A DNA stretch of 64,000 nt from Aminobacter niigataensis (GTDB lineage Bacteria > Pseudomonadota > Alphaproteobacteria > Rhizobiales > Rhizobiaceae): assembly GCF_014200015.1 (NCBI RefSeq), contig NZ_JACHOT010000002.1, positions 585,523-649,522 on the forward strand. Reading direction: 5' to 3'. Shown one piece after another: positions 44,029 to 52,866 of the stretch. Made by a program: the position numbers and the translations under genes. The notes under the pieces are model-generated. The model was not told where the DNA came from, did not search any database, and saw only the letters and a program-made list of their open reading frames with translations. How positions within the stretch are numbered: the first letter of the stretch is position 1; the number at the start of each line of letters is the position of its first letter.

Positions 44029-46083
44029 TCAGGTCAGGCCGCGCTTTTCCATCATCGCTTCGGGCGACGGCATCTTGCCGCGGAAGGCCTTGTAGAGTTC
44101 TTCCGGGTCGGCCGAGCCGCCTGCCGAATAGATGTGCTTGCGCAGCTTTTCGGCCATCGCCGGATTGAATGCGTCACCAGTCTCCTCGAATGCGGCGAAA
44201 GCATCGGCATCGAGCACTTCCGACCACATGTAGGAGTAATAACCGGCCGAATAGCCCTCGCCCGAGAACACATGCAGGAAGTGCGGCGTGCGGTGGCGCA
44301 TGACGATGGCCTCGGGCATGCCGAGCTTTTCCAGCGTCTCCGCCTCGAAGGCCGCGGGCTCCGCCGGCGCATCGGGACGCGCGTGATAAGCCATGTCGAC
44401 CAGCGCCGACGAGGTGAACTCGACGGTGGCGAAGCCGGCGCCGAACGTCTTGGCCGCCAGCATCTTGTCGAGCAGTTTCTTCGGCATCGCCTTGCCGGTC
44501 TTGTAGTGCAGCGCGTGCTTTTCGAGCACCGCCGGAACTGTCAGCCAGTGTTCGTAGAGCTGCGACGGCAGCTCGACGAAGTCGCGGCTGACCGAGGTGC
44601 CCGACACCGACGGCCAGGTGACGTCGGTCAGCATGCCGTGCAGCGCGTGGCCGAACTCGTGGAACAGCGTCTTGGCCTCGTCGAGCGACAGCAGCGCCGG
44701 CTCGCCTACCGCCGGCTTGGCGAAGTTCATGATGTTGTAGATGACGGGCGTCGAGCCCTTGCCTAGCCTGTGGCCCGATTGCAACGAACTCATCCAGGCG
44801 CCGGAACGCTTCGACTGCCGCGCGAAATAGTCGGCCAGAAACAGGCCACGCTTGCTGCCGTCGGCGTTGAACACCTCGAACACCCGGGCATCCGGGTGCC
44901 AGGCGGCAATCCCCGGCTTTTCCTTGAAGGTGACGCCGAACAGCCGCGTCGCCACGTCGAAGCAGGCGTCGATGATCTTTTCCAGCTGGAGATAGGGCTT
45001 CAGTTCGGCCTCGTCGAAGGCATATTTCTCCGCCCGCAGTTTCTCCTGGTAGAAGCGCCAGTCCCAGGCGGCGAGCTTGTCGTTGCTGCCAGCCGCTGCC
45101 GCCAGCCGCTGCAGTTCGGCCTCGTCCGCGGCAGCCTTCTCGCGCGCCTTGTTCCAGACGGGCTCGAGCAGCTCCATCACCGCCTTCGGCGTCTTGGCCA
45201 TGGTGTCGTCGAGCTTGAGCGCGGCATAGCTGTCGTAACCCAGCAGCTTCGCCTTTTCCGCGCGAAGGCGAAGCGTATCGCGCACCACGCCGGCATTGTC
45301 GGTCGCACCGCCGGTTTCGCCACGTCCGGCAAACGCCTTGAAGGCCTTTTCACGCAGGTCGCGCCGCTCGGAGAAGGTGGTGAAGGGCTCATAGATCGAG
45401 CGCGACAGGGTGACGGCATATTTGCCCTTCTGGCCGCGCGTCTCGGCAGCCTGGGCCATCGCGCCGCGCACGAATTCGGGCAAGCCGGCAAGATCCTCCT
45501 CGTCGAGGAACAGCACCCATTCCTTTTCGTCGGCAAGCACGTTCTGGCCGAACTTGGCGCCGAGCGACGCCAGTTCCTCCTGGATGGCGGCCAGCCGCTT
45601 CTTGCCCTCGGGGTCGAGCTTGGCGCCGGAGCGGACAAAACCCTTCCAGGTCTTTTCGAGCACCCGCAGCGTCTCGGCATCGAGACCGAGCGCCGCCCGG
45701 CGGGCGTAGAGATCGTCAATGCGGGCGAACAGCTTCTCGTTCATCGAGATGGCCGAGAAGTGGCGGGCCATCTTCGGCGAGATCTCGCGCTCCATCGCCT
45801 GGATCGCATCGTTGGTATGGGCACCGGCCCGGCACCAGAAGATCGACGAGACACGGTCGAGCGCGACGCCTGCCAACTCCAGCGCCTCGAGCGTGTTGGC
45901 AACCGTTGCCGGTTCGGCGTTGGCCGCGATCGCGTCGACCTCTGCGGCATGCGCCGCAAGTGCCGTGTCGAACACAGGCCCGAAATCGCCGTCCTCGATC
46001 CTGGTGAAATCCGGCAGGCCAAGCGGCCCGGCCCAATGGGTCAGCGGATGACGCGCGAGATCGATTTTTGGGCTGACGGACAT
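44029..46083 (-). CDS. M3 family metallopeptidase (oligopeptidase A / Dcp type)
   Basis: 684-residue cytosolic zinc oligopeptidase. The active site LFHEFGHALHGMLTD puts HEFGH at about residues 475-479, with the third ligand region downstream. The N-terminus LTHWAGPLGLPDFTRIEDGD matches the Dcp/PrlC branch. The ATG at 46083 has GAGGAAG before it; an in-frame start at 46173 would add 30 residues that overlap the marR promoter and is unlikely. Whether it is PrlC-like or a dipeptidyl carboxypeptidase cannot be settled here. Confidence 0.92.
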   Translation of the reverse strand: MSVSPKIDLARHPLTHWAGPLGLPDFTRIEDGDFGPVFDTALAAHAAEVDAIAANAEPATVANTLEALELAGVALDRVSSIFWCRAGAHTNDAIQAMEREISPKMARHFSAISMNEKLFARIDDLYARRAALGLDAETLRVLEKTWKGFVRSGAKLDPEGKKRLAAIQEELASLGAKFGQNVLADEKEWVLFLDEEDLAGLPEFVRGAMAQAAETRGQKGKYAVTLSRSIYEPFTTFSERRDLREKAFKAFAGRGETGGATDNAGVVRDTLRLRAEKAKLLGYDSYAALKLDDTMAKTPKAVMELLEPVWNKAREKAAADEAELQRLAAAAGSNDKLAAWDWRFYQEKLRAEKYAFDEAELKPYLQLEKIIDACFDVATRLFGVTFKEKPGIAAWHPDARVFEVFNADGSKRGLFLADYFARQSKRSGAWMSSLQSGHRLGKGSTPVIYNIMNFAKPAVGEPALLSLDEAKTLFHEFGHALHGMLTDVTWPSVSGTSVSRDFVELPSQLYEHWLTVPAVLEKHALHYKTGKAMPKKLLDKMLAAKTFGAGFATVEFTSSALVDMAYHARPDAPAEPAAFEAETLEKLGMPEAIVMRHRTPHFLHVFSGEGYSAGYYSYMWSEVLDADAFAAFEETGDAFNPAMAEKLRKHIYSAGGSADPEELYKAFRGKMPSPEAMMEKRGLT

Positions 46084-46191
46084 GGAATGGCTTCCTCGAT
46101 TGGCATTCGGTGCGGACAGCTTCGATGTAGGGCCGGACCGGAAGCTGCGCAACCGCATTGACTCGTCGCCCATGGTAAACTAAGCAAGCCA

Positions 46192-46212
46192 TATAATAAG
46201 GATTACTTATTA
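46192..46212 (+). promoter_or_regulatory. -10 box and MarR-type operator
   Basis: Perfect -10 TATAAT (46192-46197) overlaps TAATAAG-GATTA-CTTATTA (46194-46212), a perfect 7-bp inverted repeat with a 5-base spacer ending two bases before the marR ATG. MarR proteins bind short AT-rich dyads like this, so autorepression is likely. No clear -35 was found. Confidence 0.65.
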
Positions 46213-46214
46213 AT

Positions 46215-46691
46215 ATGCCCGCCAGCAGCGAAACAGACACGTTCGGCTTCATCGTCAACGACCTGTCGCGCATCATCCGCGCCGAGATGGACCGCCGTAC
46301 CGGAGAAGCGGGCCTTGGCCTGACCACCGGCGAGGGCCGCGTGCTGTTCAACGTCCGCCGTGCCGGCCCAATCCGCCAGACCGCTCTCGCCGAGCGCCTC
46401 GGCATCGAGGCGATGACGCTGAGCGGTCTTGTCGACCGGCTCGAAGGCAAGGGGTATGTCGCGCGCCAGCCCGACCCGGCCGATCGCCGCGCCAAGCTCG
46501 TGACGCTGACCGACGCGGGCGCGGCCGTTGTTGCCCAGATCGAACCCATCGCCGCCGGCATCCGCAGCGACGCGGCGCAGGGTATCGATCCCGACGACTG
46601 GCAGCGCCTTCTCGTTGCCCTCAGGGCTGCCCGCGCCAATCTGCTGACCTCCCGCTCCGAAGCCCAGTCGACCGAAAGCACGGCGGCATGA
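46215..46691 (+). CDS. MarR family transcriptional regulator
   Basis: 158-residue winged-helix repressor. The DNA-binding part is AGPIRQTALAERLGIEAMTL, then SGLVDRLEGKGYVARQPDPA and DRRAKLVTLTDAG with the beta wing. Its stop overlaps the start of the efflux pump gene by four bases (ATGA), so regulator and pump form one operon. It should release the operator when an exported compound binds. Confidence 0.93.
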   Translation: MPASSETDTFGFIVNDLSRIIRAEMDRRTGEAGLGLTTGEGRVLFNVRRAGPIRQTALAERLGIEAMTLSGLVDRLEGKGYVARQPDPADRRAKLVTLTDAGAAVVAQIEPIAAGIRSDAAQGIDPDDWQRLLVALRAARANLLTSRSEAQSTESTAA

Positions 46692-47944
46692 ACATGCGTC
46701 CCGACGTTGCCGCTGCTGCCGAACCGCTGGAAGCCGCCCCCGCTCCGATCATGAGCGAACGCCGGGTTTCCCTGATCGGCGGCCTGATGGTCGCCATCGG
46801 CCCGATCTCGCTTGCGCTCTTCACCCCGGCCATGCCCGAGATCGTCCAGGCCTTCGGCACCACCGAGGCGGCGGTCAAGATGACCCTGTCGCTCTATTTC
46901 GGCGGCTTCGCCTTCGCCCAGCTCGTCTGTGGCCCGCTTTCCGACGGTTTCGGCCGCCGTCCCATCACCCTCGTCTTCATGGCGATCTACTTGGCCGCCA
47001 GCGTGCTCGCACTGGTCGCGCCCAACATCGAGACGCTGGTCGCCGCACGCTTCCTCCAGGGCGTTGGTGCCGCCGTCGGCGTTTCGGTGGCGCGCGCGGT
47101 GGTCCGCGACGTGTTCACCAGCGAGCGCTCTGCCCGCATCATGAACATGATCGGCATATTGCTGGCGCTCGGCCCCGCAATCGCCCCGACACTGGGCGGC
47201 CTGACCATGGAATTCTTCGGCTGGCACGCCATCTTCATCGTCATGGTGCTGCTCGGCATCATCGTCATGCTGGTCGCCATCTTCGCCCTGCGCGAAACGG
47301 TGACGCGCGATCTCGGCCGCATCCGACCCGCTGCACTCGCGAGTTCCTACGGCTCGCTGCTGCGCAGCCCCTACTTCGTCCTGTGCAGCCTGGTCATCGC
47401 CGGAACCTCCGGTGCGATCTACACGCAAGCGACGGTGCTTGCCTTCATCCTGATGGACCGTGTCGGCCTGACCGCCACCCAGTTCGGCGTCGGCATGCTG
47501 ATGCAGACGGCAAACTTCATGGCTGGTGCCCTGATCATGCGCAGGCTGATGCCGCGCTACGGGGCGGCACGCATGGTGCCGGTTGGCCTGTTCTTCGTCG
47601 CCGTCGGCTCGATTGCCATGGCCATCGTGCTCAGGACCTACGAACCCACTTTCCTGCGCGTCATGGTTCCGGTCGGCATCTACGCCTTCGGCATTGCCAT
47701 GGTCATGCCGGCCATGATGACGGCAGCCCTTGCTCCGTTCCCCAGCAATGCCGGCGCTGCCTCGGCGATGATGGGCTTTTTCCAGATGGGTGCGGGTATG
47801 GTCGGCGGCGCTGCCGCAGCCTGGATGGGCGATCCGGTCAACGCGCTGGCCACCGTCATCCCGCTGATGGGCCTCACTGCCATCCTGTCATGGCTGACCT
47901 GGCGCCGGCTGCCCGAGCCGGCGCTGATGACCCGCCTGAAATAG
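46688..47944 (+). CDS. multidrug efflux MFS transporter, Bcr/CflA family
   Basis: 418-residue drug:proton antiporter with twelve predicted helices. Helix 1 region RRVSLIGGLMVAIGPISLAL, the Bcr/CflA signature MPEIVQAFGTTEAAVKMTLS and loop 2-3 motif CGPLSDGFGRRPITLV are diagnostic. Overlaps marR by four bases, which suggests control by that repressor. The substrate range is not predictable. Confidence 0.92.
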   Translation: MNMRPDVAAAAEPLEAAPAPIMSERRVSLIGGLMVAIGPISLALFTPAMPEIVQAFGTTEAAVKMTLSLYFGGFAFAQLVCGPLSDGFGRRPITLVFMAIYLAASVLALVAPNIETLVAARFLQGVGAAVGVSVARAVVRDVFTSERSARIMNMIGILLALGPAIAPTLGGLTMEFFGWHAIFIVMVLLGIIVMLVAIFALRETVTRDLGRIRPAALASSYGSLLRSPYFVLCSLVIAGTSGAIYTQATVLAFILMDRVGLTATQFGVGMLMQTANFMAGALIMRRLMPRYGAARMVPVGLFFVAVGSIAMAIVLRTYEPTFLRVMVPVGIYAFGIAMVMPAMMTAALAPFPSNAGAASAMMGFFQMGAGMVGGAAAAWMGDPVNALATVIPLMGLTAILSWLTWRRLPEPALMTRLK

Positions 47945-47946
47945 GC

Positions 47947-48351
47947 TCAGAACCCGTCACAATTCTCGCCGATGGTCATCTGGGTGTTGGCGACGATGAG
48001 GCCGTCCTTGGTGGTGAAGGTCTCGCGCGTCGTCATGTCGTTGTTGGGGAAATCGTAGCAGGTGCGCACGGCCACCGTGTCGCCCATCTCCGCTTCGACC
48101 TTGTGGCGGATCGTGGCGCCCTTCACGGCCGATTGCCACTCGTCCATGGAGGCCAGAAATTCCTGCTTGCTCTGGGTCACGCCGATGTCGTCGAGCCGGA
48201 TCGTGGCATTCTCGGCCAGCAGCTCCGAAAGGGCCGCCCCGTCAGCCTTGAGCAGCGCCGCATACCAGCGGTCGACGATGCTCTCCTGTGCAACCCCACT
48301 GACAGTCACCAGCAACGCCAGGGCCACCGCCATCGCACGAATGGGTCTCAT
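47947..48351 (-). CDS. exported NTF2/SnoaL-like protein
   Basis: 134-residue protein with a signal peptide (MRPIRAMAVALALLVTVSG, cleaved near VAQ) and an NTF2-like cone fold: VDRWYAALLKADGAALSELL, then NATIRLDDIG and ETFTTKDGLIVANTQMTIGE. No catalytic residues can be assigned. Converges with the efflux pump gene with a two-base gap, and lies 27 bases downstream of the DUF429 gene. Confidence 0.75.
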   Translation of the reverse strand: MRPIRAMAVALALLVTVSGVAQESIVDRWYAALLKADGAALSELLAENATIRLDDIGVTQSKQEFLASMDEWQSAVKGATIRHKVEAEMGDTVAVRTCYDFPNNDMTTRETFTTKDGLIVANTQMTIGENCDGF

Positions 48352-48378
48352 CGCACGCCTCCGTGTCGGATGACGGCA

Positions 48379-49131
48379 TTAAACCCAGATCGCGACAGGA
48401 ATGCCATGGCTATCCCGCCCGGGCGGCGACGGAAAACTCACCGTTTCTCCGCGCCGGTGCCGCTCGGCAATCAGCATCATCGCGCAGGCGTCGAGGAAAT
48501 CGTCTGTCGCCGCCCCGCGCGGCAGCGCCTGATCGAGAAAACTGCGCTCATGACCGCAGCGTGCCAGCAACGTCTTGCGCTCTGCCATGCCGGCGGGATT
48601 GACGCTGCCCTTGATCTTCTTCGGCAGGCTCATCGCCTGTCCTCCGTTCAGTCGCCAGAACGCCACCTCAGGATGCGATTCGATCACCCGCCCGCGCAGT
48701 TCCGGCCGGGCGATCATCAATGCATCGATCTCGCGGATCTTGGAAAAGATGCCGAACGCCTGGATCGACACGCCGCGCCGCGGCACCGACGTGCGCATCG
48801 CCACGTCGCTCGACCGGCGATGGGCGGCATACCAGGCCTCGATATCGGTGAAGGCTGCCGCCTCGGCATGGACCGCTGCCCGCGACGGGATCGAAAACAC
48901 GCTCGACTGCCGTTGGCCGAGCAACGGCCGCACCAGTGCCTCCGGCCCACGCCCGCCCTTGGTCGTGAAATCGGGAAGCCCGATCGGCATGTCGACCGCC
49001 ACCACGGTGTCATCGGGCATCGCCGCCAGCAATTCTGCGAAGCTACCGAAGACTTGAGCGTACGTCCCGGCGTCGTTGCGGATCACCGCGATCCAGCCGG
49101 CCTTGCAGCCGTCGACGCCGGCAACCGTCAC
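48379..49131 (-). CDS. DUF429 protein, predicted RNase H-like nuclease
   Basis: 250-residue protein starting VAGVDGCKAGWIAVI, the strand that carries the first acidic residue of the RNase H-like DUF429 fold; VVAVDMPIGLPD (about residues 42-53) carries the second, and ATDDFLDACAMMLIAE a third near the C-terminus. The activity of the family is predicted only. Its ATG overlaps the pdxY stop by four bases, so the two are co-translated. Confidence 0.83.
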   Translation of the reverse strand: MTVAGVDGCKAGWIAVIRNDAGTYAQVFGSFAELLAAMPDDTVVAVDMPIGLPDFTTKGGRGPEALVRPLLGQRQSSVFSIPSRAAVHAEAAAFTDIEAWYAAHRRSSDVAMRTSVPRRGVSIQAFGIFSKIREIDALMIARPELRGRVIESHPEVAFWRLNGGQAMSLPKKIKGSVNPAGMAERKTLLARCGHERSFLDQALPRGAATDDFLDACAMMLIAERHRRGETVSFPSPPGRDSHGIPVAIWV

Positions 49132-50015
49132 GCCTTGCGGCTCCTGGAGGGGTGGATCAGCGTGCGCAATTCGACCATCGCCATCGGATGCGACAGGCTC
49201 TGCGCATCGGTTTCGAGTTGCAGTTCGTCACCGCCGCGCTTCGACGTGCGGGCAAGAATCTCATAGACCGAGGCCGTGGTCGACTGCAGAGCCTTGGCTG
49301 CCGGCTGCCCGGCCAGCAGCCGCGCCAGGAACACGGCAGCACTCAGGTCGCCGAGCCCGTTCGGCGGCCGCTCAACGGTGCGATGTTCGGCCAGTAGCGC
49401 CTGTGTCTGCGTGACCAGCAGGTTGCCGGTGCCGCCAGCCATCATCGCCGGGGCCGAAGTCACCAGCATGGTCGGAGGCGGTGCCGCAAGCGCTGCCGCC
49501 ATCGTCGCCCGCATGTCGTCGAGCTTGGTGCCAGTCAGCCATTCCAGTTCATAGCGGTTGGGCGTGGCTATGTCGGCCAGCGGCAGCAGCCGGTCGCGAA
49601 TGCCGGACGCCAGCGCCTCTGCGACGTAGAGCCCGCCGGAATCGCCGATGACGGGATCGCAGACGTAAAGCGCCTTCGGGTTCCTCGCTTTCACCGTCTC
49701 GACCAGCGAGGCCACCGCCTCTACCTGGCCGGCTTCGCCGAGATAGCCGGAAAGCACCGCCGTCACCTCGCCCAGCCACGGCGCCCGCTCGAGATCGGCC
49801 ATGAAGGCGGAAAACTGTTCGGTCGGCGGCACGATGCGCGTCGCCCGGCCATGGCCGGGATGCCACGGCAGCATGACGGTCGGCACCGCCCAGACCGGGT
49901 GACCCAGCGTCTCCAGCGCAAACACCGCCGCACGGTTGCCCACCGAGCCGCGCGCGACATGGCTCGACACGACGATCACCGCGCGTGGCGCGGCTGTCTC
50001 GGCTTGAATTGTCAT
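49128..50015 (-). CDS. pdxY: pyridoxal kinase
   Basis: PfkB-superfamily kinase that phosphorylates pyridoxal to PLP in B6 salvage. 295 residues. VIVVSSHVARGSVGNRAAVF (about 13-32) is the substrate-binding start, VCDPVIGDSGGLYV the conserved central block, and PPNGLGDLSAAVFLARLL contains the catalytic Asp of the G-x-G-D motif near residue 228, here GLGD rather than the usual GTGD. Followed directly by the DUF429 gene. Confidence 0.92.
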   Translation of the reverse strand: MTIQAETAAPRAVIVVSSHVARGSVGNRAAVFALETLGHPVWAVPTVMLPWHPGHGRATRIVPPTEQFSAFMADLERAPWLGEVTAVLSGYLGEAGQVEAVASLVETVKARNPKALYVCDPVIGDSGGLYVAEALASGIRDRLLPLADIATPNRYELEWLTGTKLDDMRATMAAALAAPPPTMLVTSAPAMMAGGTGNLLVTQTQALLAEHRTVERPPNGLGDLSAAVFLARLLAGQPAAKALQSTTASVYEILARTSKRGGDELQLETDAQSLSHPMAMVELRTLIHPSRSRKA

Positions 50016-50019
50016 GAAG

Positions 50020-50277
50020 TCATCCGCCTCGAACGAGATAGTTGATCAGCCACAGCACCAGGCCGACCGTCAGCACGAAGCCGAGGATGCGGCCGATTCG
50101 CGTGCCCAGATGCTCGATCGGGTCGGCCTTGTCGACATCTGCGGCAGCGAGATGATTGCGCATCTCGTCGGCCTTGCGCGCCACGAAGGAGGCGCCGCCG
50201 GGATCGCTCTCGCGCGCGATGCGGTCGAGGATGCGGCGGGATTCCTTTTCGCCGTCGCTGTCTCTCGGCGAAGCCAT
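50020..50277 (-). CDS. small single-helix membrane protein
   Basis: 85-residue protein with a hydrophilic, charged N-terminal 60 residues (MASPRDSDGEKESRRILDRI and so on) and a single C-terminal transmembrane helix, GRILGFVLTVGLVLWLINYL. The orientation suggests a tail-anchored protein. I do not recognise the family. It lies four bases before pdxY in the same direction and is divergent from lemA. Confidence 0.65.
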   Translation of the reverse strand: MASPRDSDGEKESRRILDRIARESDPGGASFVARKADEMRNHLAAADVDKADPIEHLGTRIGRILGFVLTVGLVLWLINYLVRGG

Positions 50278-50380
50278 CGTCAAAACTCTCCCGGCATCAT
50301 CGCCATGGCGCGAACGGTTTTCTCCGCGCATGTTTGTGATAATGCTGTGCTATCAGTCGCTTTGTCGAGGGGACATTCCA

Positions 50381-51016
50381 ATGCAGATGCAAGCTTCGCC
50401 GGCACTTCCCGCTTTCCGCCTTCTCCCGGCGTTTCTCGTTTTGATGCTTGTCGTGCCGTTCCTGTCGGCTTGCGGCTACAACACCATCCCGACCCAGGAA
50501 GAGCAGGCCAAGGCCGCCTGGAGCGAGGTGCTGAACCAGTACCAGCGCCGCGCCGACCTTATCCCTAATCTCGTCGAAACCGTGAAAGGTTACGCCTCGC
50601 ATGAAAAGGACGTGCTCGAAGGCGTCGTCGAGGCCCGCGCCAAGGCCACCCAGGTCACCGTCACACCCGAGACGCTGACCGACCCCAATGCCTTCAAGGC
50701 CTTCCAGGAAAACCAGGCCGGCCTGACCAGCGCGCTGTCGCGCCTGCTCGCCGTCGTCGAGAACTACCCCGACCTCAAGGCCAACCAGAGCTTCCTCGCC
50801 TTGCAGGCGCAGCTCGAAGGCACCGAAAACCGCATCGCCGTTGCCCGCCGCGACTACATCGAGACCGTTCGCGTTTACAACACCTCGCTCAAGACCTTCC
50901 CTGCCATGCTTTGGAACACCTTCTGGTTCCGCAACGAGCCGTTCCAGAACTTCACCGTCGCCGAAGACAAGCTCGAGGCGCCCAAGGTCAACTTCGGCAC
51001 CAAGCAGGGCGGGTGA
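50381..51016 (+). CDS. lemA: LemA family lipoprotein
   Basis: 211-residue protein. The signal peptide ends in a lipobox LSAC (residues 28-31), so it is a predicted lipoprotein. The LemA helical bundle follows: AWSEVLNQYQRRADLIPNLV, ETVKGYASHEKDVLEGVVEA, and NRIAVARRDYIETVRVYN. GAGGGGA precedes the ATG at 50381. The adjacent TPM-domain genes form a widely conserved LemA-TPM cluster of unclear function, probably in envelope maintenance. Confidence 0.9.
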   Translation: MQMQASPALPAFRLLPAFLVLMLVVPFLSACGYNTIPTQEEQAKAAWSEVLNQYQRRADLIPNLVETVKGYASHEKDVLEGVVEARAKATQVTVTPETLTDPNAFKAFQENQAGLTSALSRLLAVVENYPDLKANQSFLALQAQLEGTENRIAVARRDYIETVRVYNTSLKTFPAMLWNTFWFRNEPFQNFTVAEDKLEAPKVNFGTKQGG

Positions 51017-51085
51017 GGACGATAAGCATCGCTGGACCTCTCCGGTAAAGTTGCAGAAATGATCTTGAGCGCGGGCGTCTGGTCA

Positions 51086-51129
51086 CCCCCCTCTGGCCGG
51101 CCGGCCATCTCCCCCGCAAGGGGGGAGAT
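51086..51129. repeat. rhizobial-type repeat, left copy
   Basis: CCCCCTCTGGCCGGCCGGCC then ATCTCCCCC, loop, GGGGGGAGAT. It is the inverted partner of the copy at 51196-51238. Confidence 0.7.
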
Positions 51130-51163
51130 CAGCCCGCCGCATGGCCCGCGCCAATCACAAAAT

Positions 51164-52081
51164 ATGAAAAACCAGCGTCACAGCCGACGCTGCCAATCTC
51201 CCCCCTTGCGGGGGAGATGGCCGGCCGGCCAGAGGGGGCTGCTGAGACACTTCCTTGCCCTTGCTGCCCTCGTTCTTCTCTTGTGGGTTCCAGTAACCGT
51301 CGTCGCCGCCGAGTTGCCCGCCCTCACCGGTCGCGTCGTCGACGGTGCCGGCATCATCGATGCCGGCACCGAGGCCGAACTTGTCCAGAAGCTCCAGGCT
51401 TTCGAGCAGAAATCCTCCGACCAGATCGTCGTCGCCACTATCCCCAGCCTCGACGGCGAGGAAATCGAGCCCTACGCCAACCGCCTGTTCCGCGCCTGGA
51501 AGCTCGGCCAGGCCGGCGAGGACAACGGCGTGCTGCTGCTCGTCGCGCCCAATGACCGGCGCATGCGCATCGAGGTCGGCTATGGCCTGGAAGGCGTGCT
51601 GACCGACCTGCATACCAAGCTGATCATCGAAAACACCATGGTGCCGGCCTTTCGCGGTGGCGATTTCTCCGGCGGCATCTCCAGCGCCGTCGACGATATC
51701 GTCATGGTGGTCGAGGGTGAAGGTGCCGAGCTCGAGGCGCGGGCAAAACGCAACGAGCAGACCGGCCTGTCGGGCATGAGCGAAGACGATATCATCTTTT
51801 TCGTCTTCATCGCGCTGTGGGCAGCTTTGTTCTTTGGCGGCATGGCCATGGCCATCTTGCCGCGCATCTATGGCCGCAAGCTCGGTCCTGGCCGCTACGA
51901 ATGGCTGGGCATGACCTTCAACTACAACCAGCGCTCCGGCTCCTCGTCTCGCGGTGGCTGGACGTCGGGCGGAGGTGGCTGGTCTTCGGGCGGCGGTGGC
52001 GGCGGATGGTCGTCGGGCGGCGGCGGCTTCTCCGGTGGCGGTGGCTCCTCCGGCGGCGGCGGCTCTTCGGGAAGCTGGTAG
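51164..52081 (+). CDS. TPM-domain (YgcG-like) membrane protein
   Basis: 305-residue protein. The signal segment HFLALAALVLLLWVPVTVVA precedes the TPM domain (LTGRVVDGAGIIDAGTEAEL to about residue 185), then a transmembrane helix IIFFVFIALWAALFFGGMAM, and a Gly/Ser/Trp-rich tail of about 45 residues ending GSSGSW. I use the ATG at 51164; the only other in-frame ATG is at 51059 and lies before a repeat. The right-hand intergenic repeat (51196-51238) is translated as part of the signal peptide N-region. Confidence 0.85.
   Translation: MKNQRHSRRCQSPPLRGRWPAGQRGLLRHFLALAALVLLLWVPVTVVAAELPALTGRVVDGAGIIDAGTEAELVQKLQAFEQKSSDQIVVATIPSLDGEEIEPYANRLFRAWKLGQAGEDNGVLLLVAPNDRRMRIEVGYGLEGVLTDLHTKLIIENTMVPAFRGGDFSGGISSAVDDIVMVVEGEGAELEARAKRNEQTGLSGMSEDDIIFFVFIALWAALFFGGMAMAILPRIYGRKLGPGRYEWLGMTFNYNQRSGSSSRGGWTSGGGGWSSGGGGGGWSSGGGGFSGGGGSSGGGGSSGSW
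51196..51238. repeat. rhizobial-type repeat, right copy, inside the TPM gene
   Basis: ATCTCCCCCC ... GGGGGAGATGGCCGGCCGGC then CAGAGGGGG, the inverse of the copy at 51086. It lies inside the coding frame and gives residues SPPLRGRWPAGQRG. Confidence 0.7.
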
Positions 52082-52087
52082 GACAAA

Positions 52088-52726
52088 ATGGTTGAAGCAA
52101 CCCTCAATTCCGGCGACCATGAACGCATCGCAGCGGCTATCCGTGCTGCCGAAGCCGAAACGTCGGGCGAGATCTATTGCGTCGTCGCCCGCCGCAGCGA
52201 CGGCTATTTCTTCGCCGCGGCCTTCGCCGTCACTTTGGGCATCCTTCTCGTCAGCCTCGCGGCGGCTTTCGCGCTCGAATATTGGTGGGTCGCGGTCCGG
52301 CTGCCGCACTTCGTCGTCGTCCAGTTGCTGGCGGTCGCCGCCGCCTGCGCATTGCTGTGGTGGTTGCCCGGCTTGCGCCTCTGGCTGGTGCCGCGCCGGC
52401 TGCTCTGGCGCGCGGCCCATGCCAATGCGCTCAGGCAGTTCCTCGCCCGCAACGTTCATCTGACCAGCGAACGAACCGGCGTGCTGATCTTCGTTTCGCT
52501 TGCCGAGCGCTATGCCGAAGTCGTCGCCGACGCCGGCATCAACGCCAAGGTGCCGCAGGACACCTGGGACGGCATCGTCCGCGATCTCACCACCCAAGCC
52601 CGCGACAACCGCCTCGCCGACGGTTTCGTTGCGGCCATCGCCACTGTCGGCGGCCTGCTGTCCCGGCATTTCCCCGTGTCGACAACCGACGTCAACGAAC
52701 TCGACGACCACCTCGTCGAAATCTGA
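52088..52726 (+). CDS. second TPM-domain membrane protein
   Basis: 212-residue protein with an N-terminal TPM-like start (HERIAAAIRAAEAETSGEIY), two transmembrane helices (about residues 38-60 and 75-95), and the C-terminal part of the TPM fold with TSERTGVLIFVSLAERYAEV. It lacks the Gly-rich tail of its neighbour. Six bases separate it from the preceding TPM gene, so lemA-TPM-TPM is probably one operon. Confidence 0.82.
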   Translation: MVEATLNSGDHERIAAAIRAAEAETSGEIYCVVARRSDGYFFAAAFAVTLGILLVSLAAAFALEYWWVAVRLPHFVVVQLLAVAAACALLWWLPGLRLWLVPRRLLWRAAHANALRQFLARNVHLTSERTGVLIFVSLAERYAEVVADAGINAKVPQDTWDGIVRDLTTQARDNRLADGFVAAIATVGGLLSRHFPVSTTDVNELDDHLVEI

Positions 52727-52866
52727 CGCGTCAGGCGTCAGGCGCCGACTGCTGAGTCCATTCGGACACACTGGGCGCCGATCTCGTTCCCAATCCTGTG
52801 AAAGGCCGGCCAGCGCGTCGGCGGACTCTTTGCAACGGCCGAAACGCGGTTTATGGTTAAGAAACT

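Noticed and set aside
45716..47428. 570-codon open frame antisense to marR, the efflux pump and the peptidase 5' end
   Set aside because: Covers three real gene regions on other frames, composition typical of shadow frames.
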